From Manduca sexta (Eukaryota > Arthropoda > Insecta > Lepidoptera > Sphingidae): DNA of 64,000 bases. The notes beneath the pieces were generated by a model. The model searched no databases, was not told the DNA's origin, and saw only the letters and a list, made by a program, of their open reading frames with translations. Below, in pieces: positions 22,806-34,545 of this stretch (its first letter is position 1; each line of letters begins with the position of its first letter). The position numbers and the translations under genes were made by a program. The stretch covers positions 4,456,391-4,520,390 of the forward strand of contig NC_051118.1 in NCBI RefSeq assembly GCF_014839805.1. Reading direction: 5' to 3'.

Positions 22806-23369
22806 ATAGTTTTTAAGGCTCGGAGATATAAACAAAAACTAATTAGAATAATTAATCTGCTTTTAATTTAATAGACTGACAGCGAACTAAATTGCTTCAC
22901 ACTCAATTTCATTATAATGGTAACACTAAAAAGCATTTTTTTACTTTAATCTAAGAATCCATCAAGCACAATGTAACAGCTAAAGAATTATAAGTTTCCT
23001 AACCTCCTTTTATAACACCGTATTTCAATGAAAACATCTATGGGAAAAAAGATAAACGAACATTGTCAAGAGACCCATTGTGATTACAAGATGAGTGGAT
23101 AAGGTGACATTGGCTAAGAACATCAGCTTACAATTACGACGTCAAAACGTGCATTAGGTCAGTTGAGTTTGCCTTTACGTTCTAATTATTGCGATCTTGA
23201 GGTGTCAGGCTCTCATTTAATAGAGGTTTAGTTGTGTATCGACTTGTGTCTGATTGTTTAATACATATCGCAGGATGTCCACTGCTGAACATGGGCCTCT
23301 CACAAAGATTTCCAGATCGACTTTTTCTTATACGGCAAAGTGAACTTTAAAGTCTAATAAGTGGAGTGG
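22806..23369. other. AT-rich, probably intronic; one LINE-tail scrap
   Basis: At 23,265-23,330 the string ATGTCCACTGCTGAACATGG with GATTTCCAGATCGA is a minus-strand scrap of the same RTE tail seen at 20,560. Otherwise nothing is recognised. Confidence 0.5.
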
Positions 23370-23715
23370 AGTCCAATAGAATGTTTATTAACGAGAGATG
23401 ATTACCCCTCGACAGTCGACACAATTATGCCTATTAGAACCAGCAGTGGCGGCCTGAACGACGCGAGGCCCCAGGCGAAAGCAAAAACAGTTTCCCTGTT
23501 TCACATTTTCGTTGGTAAGATCGTAAAAAACGTCCTCTAAGGCATTGCGCAGGCCCCGGGTAGTTGCATGGTTCGCCTCCCCCTAAGGCTGCCTCTGAGA
23601 ACCAGATATACACAGGCTGATCCCGGAACGCGACAGTTACGTGGACTATGGCGGGTTTTAACACCTTGTGTACGGTGGTCGCTATCCGGGCGGATATAAA
23701 ATATATCCTACCACC
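23370..23715 (+). repeat. Dispersed repeat E, copy 2, split by a hAT MITE
   Basis: The left part (CGAGAGATGATTACCCCTCG, CACAATTATGCC) and right part (ATATACACAGGCTGATCCCG, GTGTACGGTGGTCGCTATCC, ATATATCCTACCACC) match repeat E. They are separated by the element at 23,444-23,597. Confidence 0.8.
23444..23597 (+). mobile_element. hAT-type MITE, family 3, nested in repeat E
   Basis: The element is 154 bp with ends CAGTGGCGGCCT and, inverted, CAGAGGCAGCCT. It is flanked by the identical octamer AGAACCAG (23,436-23,443 and 23,598-23,605). Removing it and one octamer restores repeat E. It is non-coding; the interior carries GAGGCCCC and AGGCCCCGGG blocks. Confidence 0.9.
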
Positions 23716-24505
23716 GATTAATAATAAATGGCTCGCATCCAGTGCCCTTTACAACGTTTATTAATACGTATCGCTTGCTCACTTTTACAAAGTCCTATTA
23801 ACTTTAGTACAATTTGAATTATATAACATCGACGCTATCTAAGCGACAATCAGTAAATTTTTGAGTAGAGTGCTTTAAAGTTTTGATTTTAATATGAAAA
23901 TTCATAACAATTCAACTTTTAATTTTATAAATATATAGTCCAATGTTATTAAATTTTTCCTAGACCTACAAAACCTAGATCAAACGATGCAGAAAAAAAT
24001 GGCGATTCAAAATATTTATATTCATTTTCGGTATATTTGTCGCTTAGATTGCCTTTCAAGCATCGACACGATTCTATGTTTAGAGTAACAAATTCCATTA
24101 AACCTTGAAGATATTGTTTTTATTATATATATAAGGCACGTGCCAAAATTATGATAAATAGGTTGATGACATTCATTATTCTCGGGTCAGTAGACTTCGA
24201 TACGTTACAATTATTTAAAGACATCATTCAAACTCAATTATAAAGTAATTAATGGTAGAGATATTTAACATATTTATTATGTTTCATTGTCACGTGATCG
24301 GTAATGCGTAGTAGAATATTTTGACACCGACTTCATAGGTTCTGCGAGATTCTATCAGATTTCTTTAACAACCTGACCAGGTAAATAAAAAACCTCGCCA
24401 TGTTGTAAAATATGCAACTAATTCCTTGTAATGACAACGTTACCTTAAACACGAGAAGATAAGTGGCGTCCCCAAAACAGGCATTTTTTTCTAGTCAGCT
24501 TATAA

Positions 24506-24692
24506 CTAGCTCTTGTTCGCGGCTTCGTTCGCGTTAACGCGCATTCCCGGTATAAAAAGTAGTCTATAACACTCCAAGGTAATGTAGCTTTATATTAGTG
24601 AAAGAATTTTCGAAATCGGTTGAGTGTTTTTTTAGTTTATCCATTACAAGCAAACGAACAAAAAATCAAATCTTTCCTTTATAATATTAGTT
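24506..24692 (-). mobile_element. Helitron-like element, second subfamily
   Basis: On the minus strand it starts near ACTAATATTATAAAGGAAAG. It has AATATAAAGCTACATTACC and ATACCGGGAATGCGCG, and ends GAACAAGAGCTAG followed by T. Its central part resembles the fragments at 34,385 and 55,120. Confidence 0.65.
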
Positions 24693-25244
24693 TATATAAT
24701 AAAACTGATAGCTATAAATAAAAAAATGAAATATAAGTTTATTTGTGTTTGAAAATTATTAATTTTATAAAGGAAGAAAATTGATTTTTATTTACTAACT
24801 AATAAATGGATGCCAGGAAGAAATTAACAAAACAATGATTTGATATTAGATACATTGTACCGATGAATACAATTTAGTCGTGATGAAACTTTAATGGTTA
24901 AATTGTATGTGTAAATTATTGTTAACTGTTCAAAGTCGCCGCCAAATTATAGTAGCATAGTTATATAATGTTTATAAAACTTCCTCAGTTTACAGTCAGT
25001 TACAGTCGGCACGCGGAATTTACATGACCTTTAACCTTAATAAAACATAAATTACAACTAGATAAAACGCATTAAACCTTTATATCTGATTAATGTATTT
25101 TTTAATTGTTTAAAAAATCGGCCTCGTATAGTGCCGAATTAATAAATTATAAATGTAAGTGCTATAATTATCAGTCAATATTTTTGGCGCCAAATTGCAT
25201 TAACAGTTGCCGATTTTTTTGGAGTGATACAGCATAAATATAAT
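24693..25244. other. AT-rich, probably intronic; nothing recognised
   Basis: No exon or repeat signal was found. Confidence 0.4.
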
Positions 25245-25455
25245 GACTGACTCGGTGGCTTAGTTGTATTACGGCACCACTGCAGTGCTAAGATCTCAGG
25301 TTCAGGCAAAGTGATATTGGGTTTTTTACTCAGTATCAGCTCGGAGTCTGGAATTGGTACCCGATATAGAGATAGGCTCGCCCCCTATCACATCATGGGA
25401 CGGCATACACACAGCGGAACTGGGTGTACCAGTTGCACCTCTGCCTATGCCTTCG
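25245..25455 (+). mobile_element. tRNA-derived SINE family B
   Basis: GACTCGGTGGCTTAGTTGTA head, degraded B-box region (CTCAGGTTCAGG), then GGAGTCTGGAATTGGTACCC, GATAGGCTCGCCCCCTATCA and CATGGGACGGCATACACAC. The forward open frames over it arise from the repeat. Confidence 0.8.
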
Positions 25456-28395
25456 AAGAAAAAAAAACTTGAGAATGTGTGTGTATTTTTATTTTGCAAT
25501 ACCGTCATTCCTGTCAAAGAAACCGCGGGCTCAATCTCAAAAAAAAAAAGTCGACGTAGCTGTACGGGCAGATTCTTTTGCCTTTACCGTAAACATGAAA
25601 ATAAATAAGAAAAATAATCATAAACAACAAAAAACAAAACTGTTCGAAATTCGAAAATCAATAATTATTAGAAGCGCGGTAAAACCGTATCTATAAACAT
25701 CGTATAATAAACAGTTTTTTGTCGCTCATTCGCGTATAATTATTGAAAATTACATGCCGATTGTCGAGTGCACAACATCTTTTGTTATTGGTTATTGAAT
25801 ACGATTTATGTGTGTAAAAACTGAAGTTATTACGAACGACAAATCTTTATTACTATTTTTTATTTATTATGTTTGTACGAACAAACTTCTGTGCAATGCA
25901 GAGCTGTGTTATGTATTTTTCAAGGTGAATAAATAACTTGATTGACCCGCGTCCTTAGAAGCTGTGAGATGTGTATTTTAGTATGTAGAAGGACATAAAA
26001 AATAATTTTGTGTAGGTTTTTAGATTAAAAATGCATTCTACTTGGTCGTTGCAATAATTTATAACCAATAAATATGGCATTCTGTCTGTTGATATGTTTA
26101 AATTTGAATGTTTAAAAATATTAAACGTAGAAACTGTTAAATATTTTTTATGAATGCACAGATACAAATTCTTTTATTTTATAATAATCCTGTGTTGAAA
26201 ATATACACAATAGGAATGATTTTTGTTCCAGGTAAATAAATCTACGCTCCCAAAGCACTTGACACATAAGGAAATAAAACTGTTTTTCGGATTTTATCGC
26301 GGTTTTAATTCATCTCGTGACCACGAAGGCTGCTGCCTTCGAAACCTCTGAAGGAAATTATAACACAAAAAATCCGAAAAATTGTTTTTTTCCATATATT
26401 TTAAAAGTCAACGAGCGTATTCCAAAATTTTATTAATAATATCGATCCTATTTTTTTTCTACGCAACAAAAAACTAAGGAATCTTCTCGAACAAGATATT
26501 TCCATTCCATGTAGTGTCACGTTTATCACTTCGCTATAACTCAAGGATTCAAGGAAAATCTTTTGCGTGGCTTGACACGTTTGTATCCTGTATATTATTC
26601 TTTTGTGTCTTGTGACGCTTATGTCATGGGTACAAAGAGGCAGTGATATGCGAAGTATAACGCCTAGTGTTTATTTCAACTTTATGTATGAATACAAAAC
26701 AAGCAAACATAAAACAGGGCGACAACTCAGTCAATTTAAATTAAAATATAAAAATAATATAACAATTATTTTTTTTATTCCTTTATTTGTTTAGGGTTTG
26801 TCCACAAGAACATATTAACCCTATTGTATCATACAGAATCACGTAGATTGAAAAATAGTAACAGTACCTACACATATAAATGATGGTCACTAAATTACAG
26901 AGCTCCTTTGCTACATAATTGGAAACGATAGGATGGACTGAATCAGACAATACATAGATATATCAGTATATATATCCATTATATTAAGTTTAAGATGCCT
27001 TAAAAATTCCTCACTTTCTATTTAAATTTTATACATTACATTCACATAGGTATGTGAACAATTTAATGTAAGTAAAAAGAAATTAGTATGGCCGGTTCAG
27101 ATTATACCAACATAACTGTAACCGTATTAAAAAAAAACATAAATATAAAATAATAAATCGTGAGTAATCTAGTTTTCGTCTACTCTACTCTTATATGAAA
27201 AACCGACAAATGTTGCTCGGTCTGGGATTCGAATTCAAGACCTTTGGGAGTCAATTATAACCTTTATCTATAGAGATGAGAAATCACAAATCTCGATTTA
27301 TATGTTTAAACTACTTCCTTATATTGAATGTTACAAATAAATTGAACATTGAATATAACAGTGCCTTTTAACAATCATATCGCTTAAAAATCAAAAAAAA
27401 TTGTGACGGTTTTATCCGAAACTTACGAAAAACAATACCTTGCTCAAACTTACTAGATATATACCGTACTAAGCTAAAAAGCGGTATCTCAAAAAAAATA
27501 TCTAAATCTTGATTTTTATGTCGTCAGATAACTTAAAGAAATACCCATCCAATGAACTTACGTAAATAACGGTATCTTGTTTAGAACTTGTTAAAAAAAA
27601 TCCTTAAAAGAGTTTCTCTATCTCAATTTTAGATACAAAACTATAGAACTATCTTTATAAAACTTCGATTTTTTCGAAATAAGGTTTCCCTGACATACCG
27701 CTTTTGCGCTTAGCACGGCGGTATAATACATTAATATTTTTCGACCGAATACAATATGAAATACCGGCATGACTGGTAAAATATAAAAGTATTATGTAAA
27801 ACTTCATTTATCTGATAATTTATAATGGCCAATTTCCTATTATTATAATCTCTCAATCATGCATGTGCAACAAATATTTATGAAGATGGTGACAAAGAGT
27901 TAGTAAGTTGTAGAGATTTCTGATCTTCAATGGAGGTAATTCAATTACTAAATAACAATGACCATCGGATTTATACCACCATGGCGGCACCGAGGTGTAG
28001 CGTGGCGTCATGGTGGACTTTGTTTAGAACTAGGCATTGCTCGCAACTTCGCACACATGAAAAACCTTTCCCAGGATAAAAAAACTTCTTTTGTACCTAC
28101 TTTTCTAGAATAAAAAGTAGGTTATATTATGTTATTCTAAGCCATAGTGCATCTGCATGCGAGACATCCAAATTTATCAGCATTTTTTTACTTCTAAGTA
28201 TCATACCGTCAAATTCATAGGCAGCAGAGCTATATTTCACCAGCGACTCTGCAAGTGACCCATCCACTTGCCATACCTTCTTGTTTTAAACGACTTGACT
28301 TAAAAAATCTGACTAAATCTAAAAATCTTTAGTCAAGATCTTCAAAGTTGTATGCTAACCCCATAAGAATAAAATCATTCAGTTAATTATGAATA
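25456..28395. other. AT-rich, probably intronic, ~2.9 kb
   Basis: No exon is supported. Around 28,030-28,180 is a decayed Helitron-like scrap (TGCTCGCAACTTCGCACACA, AATAAAAAGTAGGTTATATT). Open frames at 25,955-26,167 and 26,603-26,794 have no further support. Confidence 0.45.
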
Positions 28396-28638
28396 TTTAT
28401 TATTAAAAAAATACGTAAAGTTTTAATAACGCATTTAAAATGAATTTAATTTGTGCAAAAAAACAACTTCTTCAGCATATCCAAAAAAAGCTTAATTTTC
28501 CAAATCCTCATAAATGTCTTTAATATACGAAATAAATTCGCGATGTTTGTCACCAAGCACCGTTGTGCGAGTCTGCGGCGGACGTCGAACCCGCATTGGT
28601 ACAGTTAGGAACAGGCTGCCTTCCTGACGAACAAGATC
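28396..28638 (-). CDS. Candidate alternative terminal exon of the minus-strand gene
   Basis: On the minus strand a good acceptor (CTCTCCTTTCAATCATAG) at 28,639-28,640 opens a frame of 48 codons ending TAA at 28,492. AATAAA follows at 28,396-28,401. The start is phase 0, which fits directly onto the exon at 45,161-45,253. Residues include DLVRQEGSLFLTVPMRVRRP and an acidic end, KDIYEDLEN. The codon content is non-random for so AT-rich a place. It could instead be internal, with a weak donor at ACT|GTACCA leading to the exon at 22,284, or belong to another gene. Confidence 0.45.
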
Positions 28639-28920
28639 CTATGATTGAAAGGAGAGATTTTTTATAGAAGCATAAGAAATAGAATTCCCGTAATTCTCAG
28701 TCTCAGGACGGAGTTTAGATAGTGAAGTTATACATACTAATTATTTATGTTGGACAGACTTGTTACTCTTGTATCTCTGGTAGACAGCAGTGCTACCAAA
28801 CCCTCAATAAAAATTTGTGCTATTGGAAACAAGCGAAAATGTTTTATAAAGAATAAAATCAGGTTTAATTGATCTGCTTCTGATAACATAGGTCTTTTAC
28901 TGATATATAGAGTATTCTAA

Positions 28921-29180
28921 CCCCCTTATTCATAGACGTTATTTATCTAAGGACGGAGCATTGCTGTGATAACAAGTCTGAGTGCTGACGGCATGGCAGC
29001 CTTCACAGTGCGTAGACATAGGGCGGTTGTGATTGGCTAATATTGAGATATAATTTGAATCTAGTCGGCTGTCAGATAAAGTTGAACAAACAGCAAGCTG
29101 TCAGACAAACAAAGCTGAGAAACCGACTTGTTATCACAGCAATGCTCCGTCTTTAGATAAATAACGTTTATGAATACGGG
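28921..29180 (+). mobile_element. Long-TIR element H, full copy
   Basis: The element is 260 bp. The left end CCCCTTATTCATAGACG through GGAGCATTGCTGTGATAACA is repeated inverted at the right end over about 57 bp with few mismatches. The interior carries GTGCTGACGGCATGGC and a CCAAT-box complement (GTGATTGGCTAATATT). There is no coding capacity and no clear target duplication. It is DNA-transposon derived, superfamily unknown. Confidence 0.8.
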
Positions 29181-30547
29181 CGTGAGTTTTTACACAGGGG
29201 ATGACGCGGGCAAAAGCCAGTGTAACATAATTTTCCGCGTTGCTCGAATTGCTTCAATCTTTGCAGACAAATACGTCACGCAAATAAGCTTGATTATGAG
29301 TTGACGTGTTTCGCCTGACCTTAAATTAGAACCTGAAACCACAATAATCGAATTCTGCTAACTCATCTGTATGTGTAATTTTGACCTTGGGCGAATATTT
29401 TGTAAACAACTATTTTTAAACTCTGACATTTGGTTAATCCGTTTAAATTCAGTTTCAAGAGGCCGGCATAATTGTGTCGATTGAGCTAATTATCACGTCA
29501 GTCGATATTCAATTCGACACCACTCCACTTACCATCGGGATCAAAGGGGTTATAGTTGTGACTTTCATAATTGAGTGTAATGCTCTTCCTGATATTTCAA
29601 TACTCTAGGTTTTATAGCTGTTTATGCGAAGTCGTCGTTTATTCGAAGTCGTAGCTTACCACCAGACGAGTTACTTGCTCGTACATCATTCAGTTCAATA
29701 AGGAAAATATGCCTACAATGCACTGGATTTAACCAGATCTTTTCATTAAATTTTATTGAGAAAACGCGATTAAACCGAATGTATGCTACAGTTATTTTTA
29801 TCTTACAAATTGATATTACAAATGGTAGTTATTGGCATATCATATACAATTAAATATTGAAAGGACTTACTACCGTAAGCATTGCCTCAGTCAACTTTAG
29901 TGGTGCAGAGATAAACAAGGTAAGTGCATCAAAAAATCTGTTACTGTATAAAAATACAACAATAAATATAAAAAAAACATGTGTACTTACGTACGCACGT
30001 AAGAAGTTATACTTCGACGTAACCAGATAAAGATCTTTCTAAAAATATACTCTCATCATTTTTCCCTAACGCACCAAAAAAAGTATAACTTCAATAATAT
30101 GACATACAGATATTAAAGAATTATAAATATATTAAATGTAGACATGAAATAAAAAAAAAATACGTAAAATGCATACTATAATGATTTAAGGAGGTATTCT
30201 TCTTTCGTCAGCAGGAAAATAAGGCTTTTTGTTTAGGTAAAATTTACTTCGACGGACCCGTAAGCAAAAGCTAGTGCAAAAAATAAAAGATATAAAATTT
30301 ATCCCCAGGTTTATTTACCACTAAAAACTCACGATAAGATATGACTATAATTACATAAAAAATTATGTTTTTAAAAGCTTATTAAGTTTATCTCGGAGTT
30401 ATTTTTTGCCGCGATGCCCTCTGCCTGCCTTATAGAACTAGTTCCATGCCGTCCTTGACAATGACAATAACCACTCGAGGTGCTATGCAAAGTGATCTAA
30501 TTTCGTAAATGGATTAAAACGACCAACGATTCTATGAATTTAGGATA
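29181..30547. other. AT-rich, probably intronic; repeat scraps
   Basis: Helitron-like 3' scraps end near 29,222 (GCGGGCAAAAGCCAG) and near 30,273 (AGCAAAAGCTAG then T). A piece of repeat E type (CGGCATAATTGTGTCGA) is at 29,465. No exon is seen. Confidence 0.5.
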
Positions 30548-30632
30548 GTTTTTTTTTATTGCAGTCGTATGACGAGACGAGCATGCTTGTTTGAGTAAGC
30601 GATACGACCGCCATAAAAGGTAGACTATACAG
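30548..30632 (-). repeat. Repeat D fragment
   Basis: The phrase ATGACGAGACGAGCATG followed by TAAGCGATACGACCGCC matches the T-rich end of repeat D. Confidence 0.6.
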
Positions 30633-30688
30633 ATTTTATTTATTACAAATCTTTTATTTTTCAGCCAGTAAAAATTCATATTATGGAT

Positions 30689-30970
30689 CAGTGGCGAATG
30701 GCGAAATTTTCGTATAGGGAATCCGATACTAAATATAGTAATAATAATCCCTCCTTGCCAAATTTCAAGAGGGTATCACACCGCCAAGTTCCTGACTCCA
30801 GGCTTCGACTGAGTAATTTTAAGATGGGAAAACCCAGTCACATTTACTTTTTTGGCCTGACCCTGGATACATATAGGTCTACAATTCGTTCTGATGATAA
30901 TTAGGTTCTACAGAAATTCTACATAAAGGAAAGCTGGCAGGAATCGGGTCATATGGACCTTTCGCCACTG
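30689..30970 (+). mobile_element. hAT-type MITE, family 1, copy 2, split by a SINE fragment
   Basis: The ends are CAGTGGCGAATGG and CCTTTCGCCACTG, flanked by the identical octamer TTATGGAT (30,681-30,688 and 30,971-30,978). Without the 132-base insertion at 30,739-30,870 it is 150 bp, like its sisters. It is non-coding. Confidence 0.92.
30739..30870 (-). mobile_element. SINE family C fragment nested in a hAT MITE
   Basis: GAGGGTATCACACCGCCAAG, CTGAGTAATTTTAAGATGGG and CCCAGTCACATTTAC match the middle of the SINE at 48,190-48,557. ATATAG flanks both sides (30,733-30,738 and 30,871-30,876) and is a likely target duplication. It is truncated at its 5' end, as LINE-driven insertions usually are. 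Confidence 0.75.
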
Positions 30971-31089
30971 TTATGGATGCCATACTTGAACCTGGGGATC
31001 GGAAGAATAGTGATATCGGACTAGGCATTACCAGATGTCATCTAAATGCCCTTTGGTTTGGTTGCCTATGAATTTTTACGATCATACCA

Positions 31090-31320
31090 ACTGATACCTG
31101 CTGTGGCCTGCTTCTGCGCACGTGAGACGGTTCTGAGGGTTCGAGAAAGCTTCCGAATTCGCCGGACTGAATTACAAAGTTTTTGCATAACACGGCGCTC
31201 GTTACCATGACACAAGATTTTAAGTCTCAAATAATAATATATATTAATTATTATGTCTTTCAAACCAGCACACAAAAGTGCATATATGCTGCTGTTTGGC
31301 GGTATAAATAGAACCCAGAG
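31090..31320 (-). repeat. Repeat D, diverged partial copy
   Basis: CTTTCAAACCAGCACACAAA, TGCTGCTGTTTGGCGGTATA and AAATAGA follow repeat D, with a diverged left part. The 91-residue minus frame here is a by-product. Confidence 0.6.
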
Positions 31321-32199
31321 TTTGAAGGACGACGAAGCCAATCTATGTAAAAACTATGGATAACGTAGTTAGTTGTACGATTATTATCTCCGATTAAGTA
31401 TATGTCAACTTACTTTTATAAAATTTGATGTACAATTGTTTTTTTTACTCCAAATAAATAGAATCGTGTGTCAATCAAACATCTTATGTGTCAAAATGAC
31501 GAGCGCAGTGCCGCACCACGTAAGATTTTCTTTTGGATGGTGTTGCTACTAGGGCGGCCTTATCCCCTACCATAAGGCGGACAATATACCCGTCTCGTTT
31601 ATCCAAGCAATAAAAATGCCCTCCAATTTATTTCACAGATTAAGTTATTCAAAATTGAACTCAAACGTAATAAATTAACTTACTTAACTCGTGAAAATTT
31701 GAAAGTAATCGAGAGCAGCGACCTCCAAAAACCGATTTCCGCGTCGCAGCCTTTGCAAACCTGTTCCCGGGTAAGTACTAAGGGGCTTCGGAAGCCTTAA
31801 CCACACTTATAGGGAGTGGAGACTGGACGGCCTCGGACTTCGTGCACTTGGCTTGACAATACTGTGTAGGATCACGTTTTCCTTTTCTAGGGTAGATAGA
31901 GTTTAGCAACTTTCAAAGCGTGAAAAGATTGATGAAGGTGGAGGAAGCGAGAGAAGTATGCCAGAATCGTGCAAGTGGCAATCGAGTCTTTGCCTAACCT
32001 ATAGGATAGAAGCGTGATTAAGTATGTAACTTTTGTCAGCTACCTTTTGTCCCGTGTAGTTGGAGCCTATGGTCATTTACTGGACAAAGTTCGGAACTTT
32101 TTGATAATAAAGAGCTCTCGCTCAGTAACCTATTACCGCGTCCCTCGTGCTCTCTGAATTTAAAATAAAAAACACACACATTACGTCATTATCTCCGAA
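31321..32199. other. Mixed sequence, no gene recognised
   Basis: A patch with higher GC (31,690-31,860: CGACCTCCAAAAACCGATTT, GGGGCTTCGGAAGCC) contains GTAAGT but I find no consistent exon. It may be an old transposon. Confidence 0.35.
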
Positions 32200-32425
32200 T
32201 TGATAGGCGGAGATGAGAGGTGCAAGCATGACACCTAATTTTCGCCATGTGCGTTCCGTTTCATAATGGCGGACGAGCTTGTTGCAATATCGGACACAAA
32301 TTCAATGCTACAGGCTGATACTGAGCAGAAAAACCCAATACCACTGCACGAACGGGGATTCGAATCCGAGACTTCAGAGCGGTTTGGTCCCGCGCGACCA
32401 ATGTAGCCACGTCATCGAAGCGGTC
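32200..32425 (-). mobile_element. tRNA-derived SINE family B
   Basis: On the minus strand it has a head with GATGACGTGGCTACATTGG, a B-box-like GGATTCGAATCCC, then GATATTGCAACAAGCTCGTC and GGAACGCACATGGCG. It is diverged but in the correct order. Confidence 0.8.
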
Positions 32426-32497
32426 TGAATTTTAGAAGGGATTTTTTTTTAAATACGGGTCATGGCAATGTGGCCCTACTGCAAATGATGGTAAGTG

Positions 32498-32692
32498 TAG
32501 TGCAGTCCAATAGAATATCGATTGACGAGAGATGATTACTCTTCAACAGTGGACACAATTATGCCGGCCTGTTGCATCCAGATATACACAGGCTGACCCC
32601 GGAACGCGATATACATGGGCCACTATGACGGGTTTTAACCCCTTGTGTTCTGTAGTCGCTATCACAATAGAAAATATATCCTACCACCAAAA
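32498..32692 (+). repeat. Dispersed repeat E, copy 3
   Basis: GACGAGAGATGATTACTCTT, ACACAATTATGCCGGCCTGT, ATACACAGGCTGACCCCGGA and AATATATCCTACCACC occur in the order seen at 11,050 and 23,370. Confidence 0.75.
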
Positions 32693-32959
32693 AATATAAA
32701 ATCTGTAAAAAATTATGAACTACACTGAACATTATTAAATACAGTGAAATCCAAACATAATTTCGAAACGTTCGTATTGAGCGAATTACGTCCATTAAAA
32801 AAAAGCAACAAGTAATAAGCATAACACAATATCATTAAAATTGGTTCAGATTTTATCTCGAATGGTACCGTTGCGGGCGCGGCGTAATGAAGGGCCTGCG
32901 AAACGAAATCCAGTTCTCTCGCTTCCTGTAATTTTGTCCTGAGGGCACATTTATTATAT

Positions 32960-33130
32960 CTTTTTTATTATTTTGAATGACAAGAACTTGCCGTTCGTAA
33001 GGTAAGCAATACGACCGCACATAAAGAGTAGACAAACCATTCAATACCTTGAATAAAGTTTGGTATTCCACTGTGTTTGTCATCCTGAGATATGAGATGT
33101 CTTATTATGTCCAATAGTAACACTGGCTAC
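32960..33130 (-). repeat. Repeat D, partial copy
   Basis: ATTATTTTGAATGACAAGA, GGTAAGCAATACGACCGC, GGTATTCCACTGTG and TGAGATATGAGATG follow repeat D with small deletions. Confidence 0.7.
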
Positions 33131-33349
33131 AAAGTATCTCCATTCTCTATAGAGATATTTACTTGAATGCAGCGATGGTGTAATTTTATTATTAAATTGC
33201 CTTACTGAGGTCTTGGGTTCGATCTCCATGTTGGGCAAATTTATTAGACTTATGCTCATAAATCAGCTCGAATTCTGGTATGTGGCATTGGGTCAATTAT
33301 AACTGCTTACTGTAAGGTGTGATAGCTGTTTGTTCTCATTTAGCTATGT

Positions 33350-33565
33350 TAAAGTTAGTATAAAGGAATTCGCCATTATTAGTGGCAAGCGCTCTGAGGT
33401 CCTGGCTTCGAACCCCGGGTCGGACAAAGTGATATTTGGATTTTTCTGCTCGGTGTCAGCCTCGAGTCTGGAATTTGTCCCCAATATGGAGATAGGCTCG
33501 CCTTATCACATTATGGACGGAACACACTTGGCGAAAAGTGGGTGCGATTGCGCCTCTTTGCGTGA
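33350..33565 (+). mobile_element. tRNA-derived SINE family B
   Basis: GGCTTCGAACCCCGGGTCGG covers the B-box-like region. GAGTCTGGAATTTGTCCCCA, GATAGGCTCGCCTTATCACA and GGACGGAACACACTTGGCGA follow. A second tRNA-like scrap (TCTTGGGTTCGATCTCC) lies just upstream at 33,215. Confidence 0.85.
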
Positions 33566-33939
33566 TGTTGTATGTGTGTAGTGGTAAGCGCAGTGAGATA
33601 CCACGTGTTTGCAATTCAAAGTTCGGGTGGTGTTTTTGTTTTTTTCAAATTCACTTTTGAGCGACAGTCGTGTGCTTACCGTCAGAGGGCCTTGCTTGTT
33701 TCCTCATCTGTATAAATATGTATCCGCCTTCGTTAATAGTCAAACTCCAAACGATATCGCTTGAGCACGAAAGTAATACTTTTATTCAGATAATGTTATC
33801 ATACATTATTAAATATTGTGGTAATATATCGCGTTATATCATATCTTTGAGATGTTGGTGGAAGGCTATCTCAAGGCGCACCCGGCTGCTTATTGCACGG
33901 CGCCACATGTCCGCAACTGTAATTATTTTGTTTTCGTCT

Positions 33940-34055
33940 ACCAATCCGCACTAGGCCAGCGTGGTGGACTAATTTCTAATCCCTCTCAGTGGTAGAGGAG
34001 GCCCGTGCCCAACAGTGGGACAGTGTATACAAAGCTGATATTATTATATAGCTGC
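33940..34055 (+). mobile_element. SINE family A, 3' fragment
   Basis: ACCAATCCGCACTAGGCCAG through CCTCTCAGTGGTAGAGGAGG to AGCTGATATTATTATA. It is 5'-truncated. Confidence 0.8.
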
Positions 34056-34384
34056 TGTTAAACAACGGTTGCTGGAACTAACAATTATATTTCGGTTAAA
34101 ATGACCACCTCCAAAACTCCGCCATATTGGCTTGTCTCGCAAAGCTCCTTTTGAAATCAGGTGAAGATAATATATACTTTTTTAAACTCTTAGCTTGACT
34201 GAGCAGAGATTTCACTTTAAACGACATGTCCAAACCCAATAACTTAGAACTGCAATCGTACCGCAATGAAACAATATTGAGAATAGGTTGGGTAGACTCT
34301 TGGAGGCAGTGCTTTATTTTTATAGAGCGCTGGCCCGTTTTAAAACGAATGTAAATATTTTTAAATGTCAAAGAGAATTTTAAT

Positions 34385-34545
34385 TGTTGTTTTTATTGCC
34401 GACTCCGCCCGCTTGAAAGTATTCCCGGTATGAAAAACAGCCTATAGCGCTTAGGAGCAATATAGCTTCCTATTAGTGAAGAAAATAATAGTTCCTGAGG
34501 TTTGTGCGTTCAAATAAAACCTTCAGCTTTATATCAGTATATCTT
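34385..34545 (-). mobile_element. Helitron-like element, second subfamily, fragment
   Basis: GCCCGCTTGAAAGTATTCCC, AGCCTATAGCGCTTAGGAGC and TTCCTATTAGTGAAG, then CAGCTTTATATCAGTATA, match the second subfamily at 24,506 in reverse. Confidence 0.5.
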
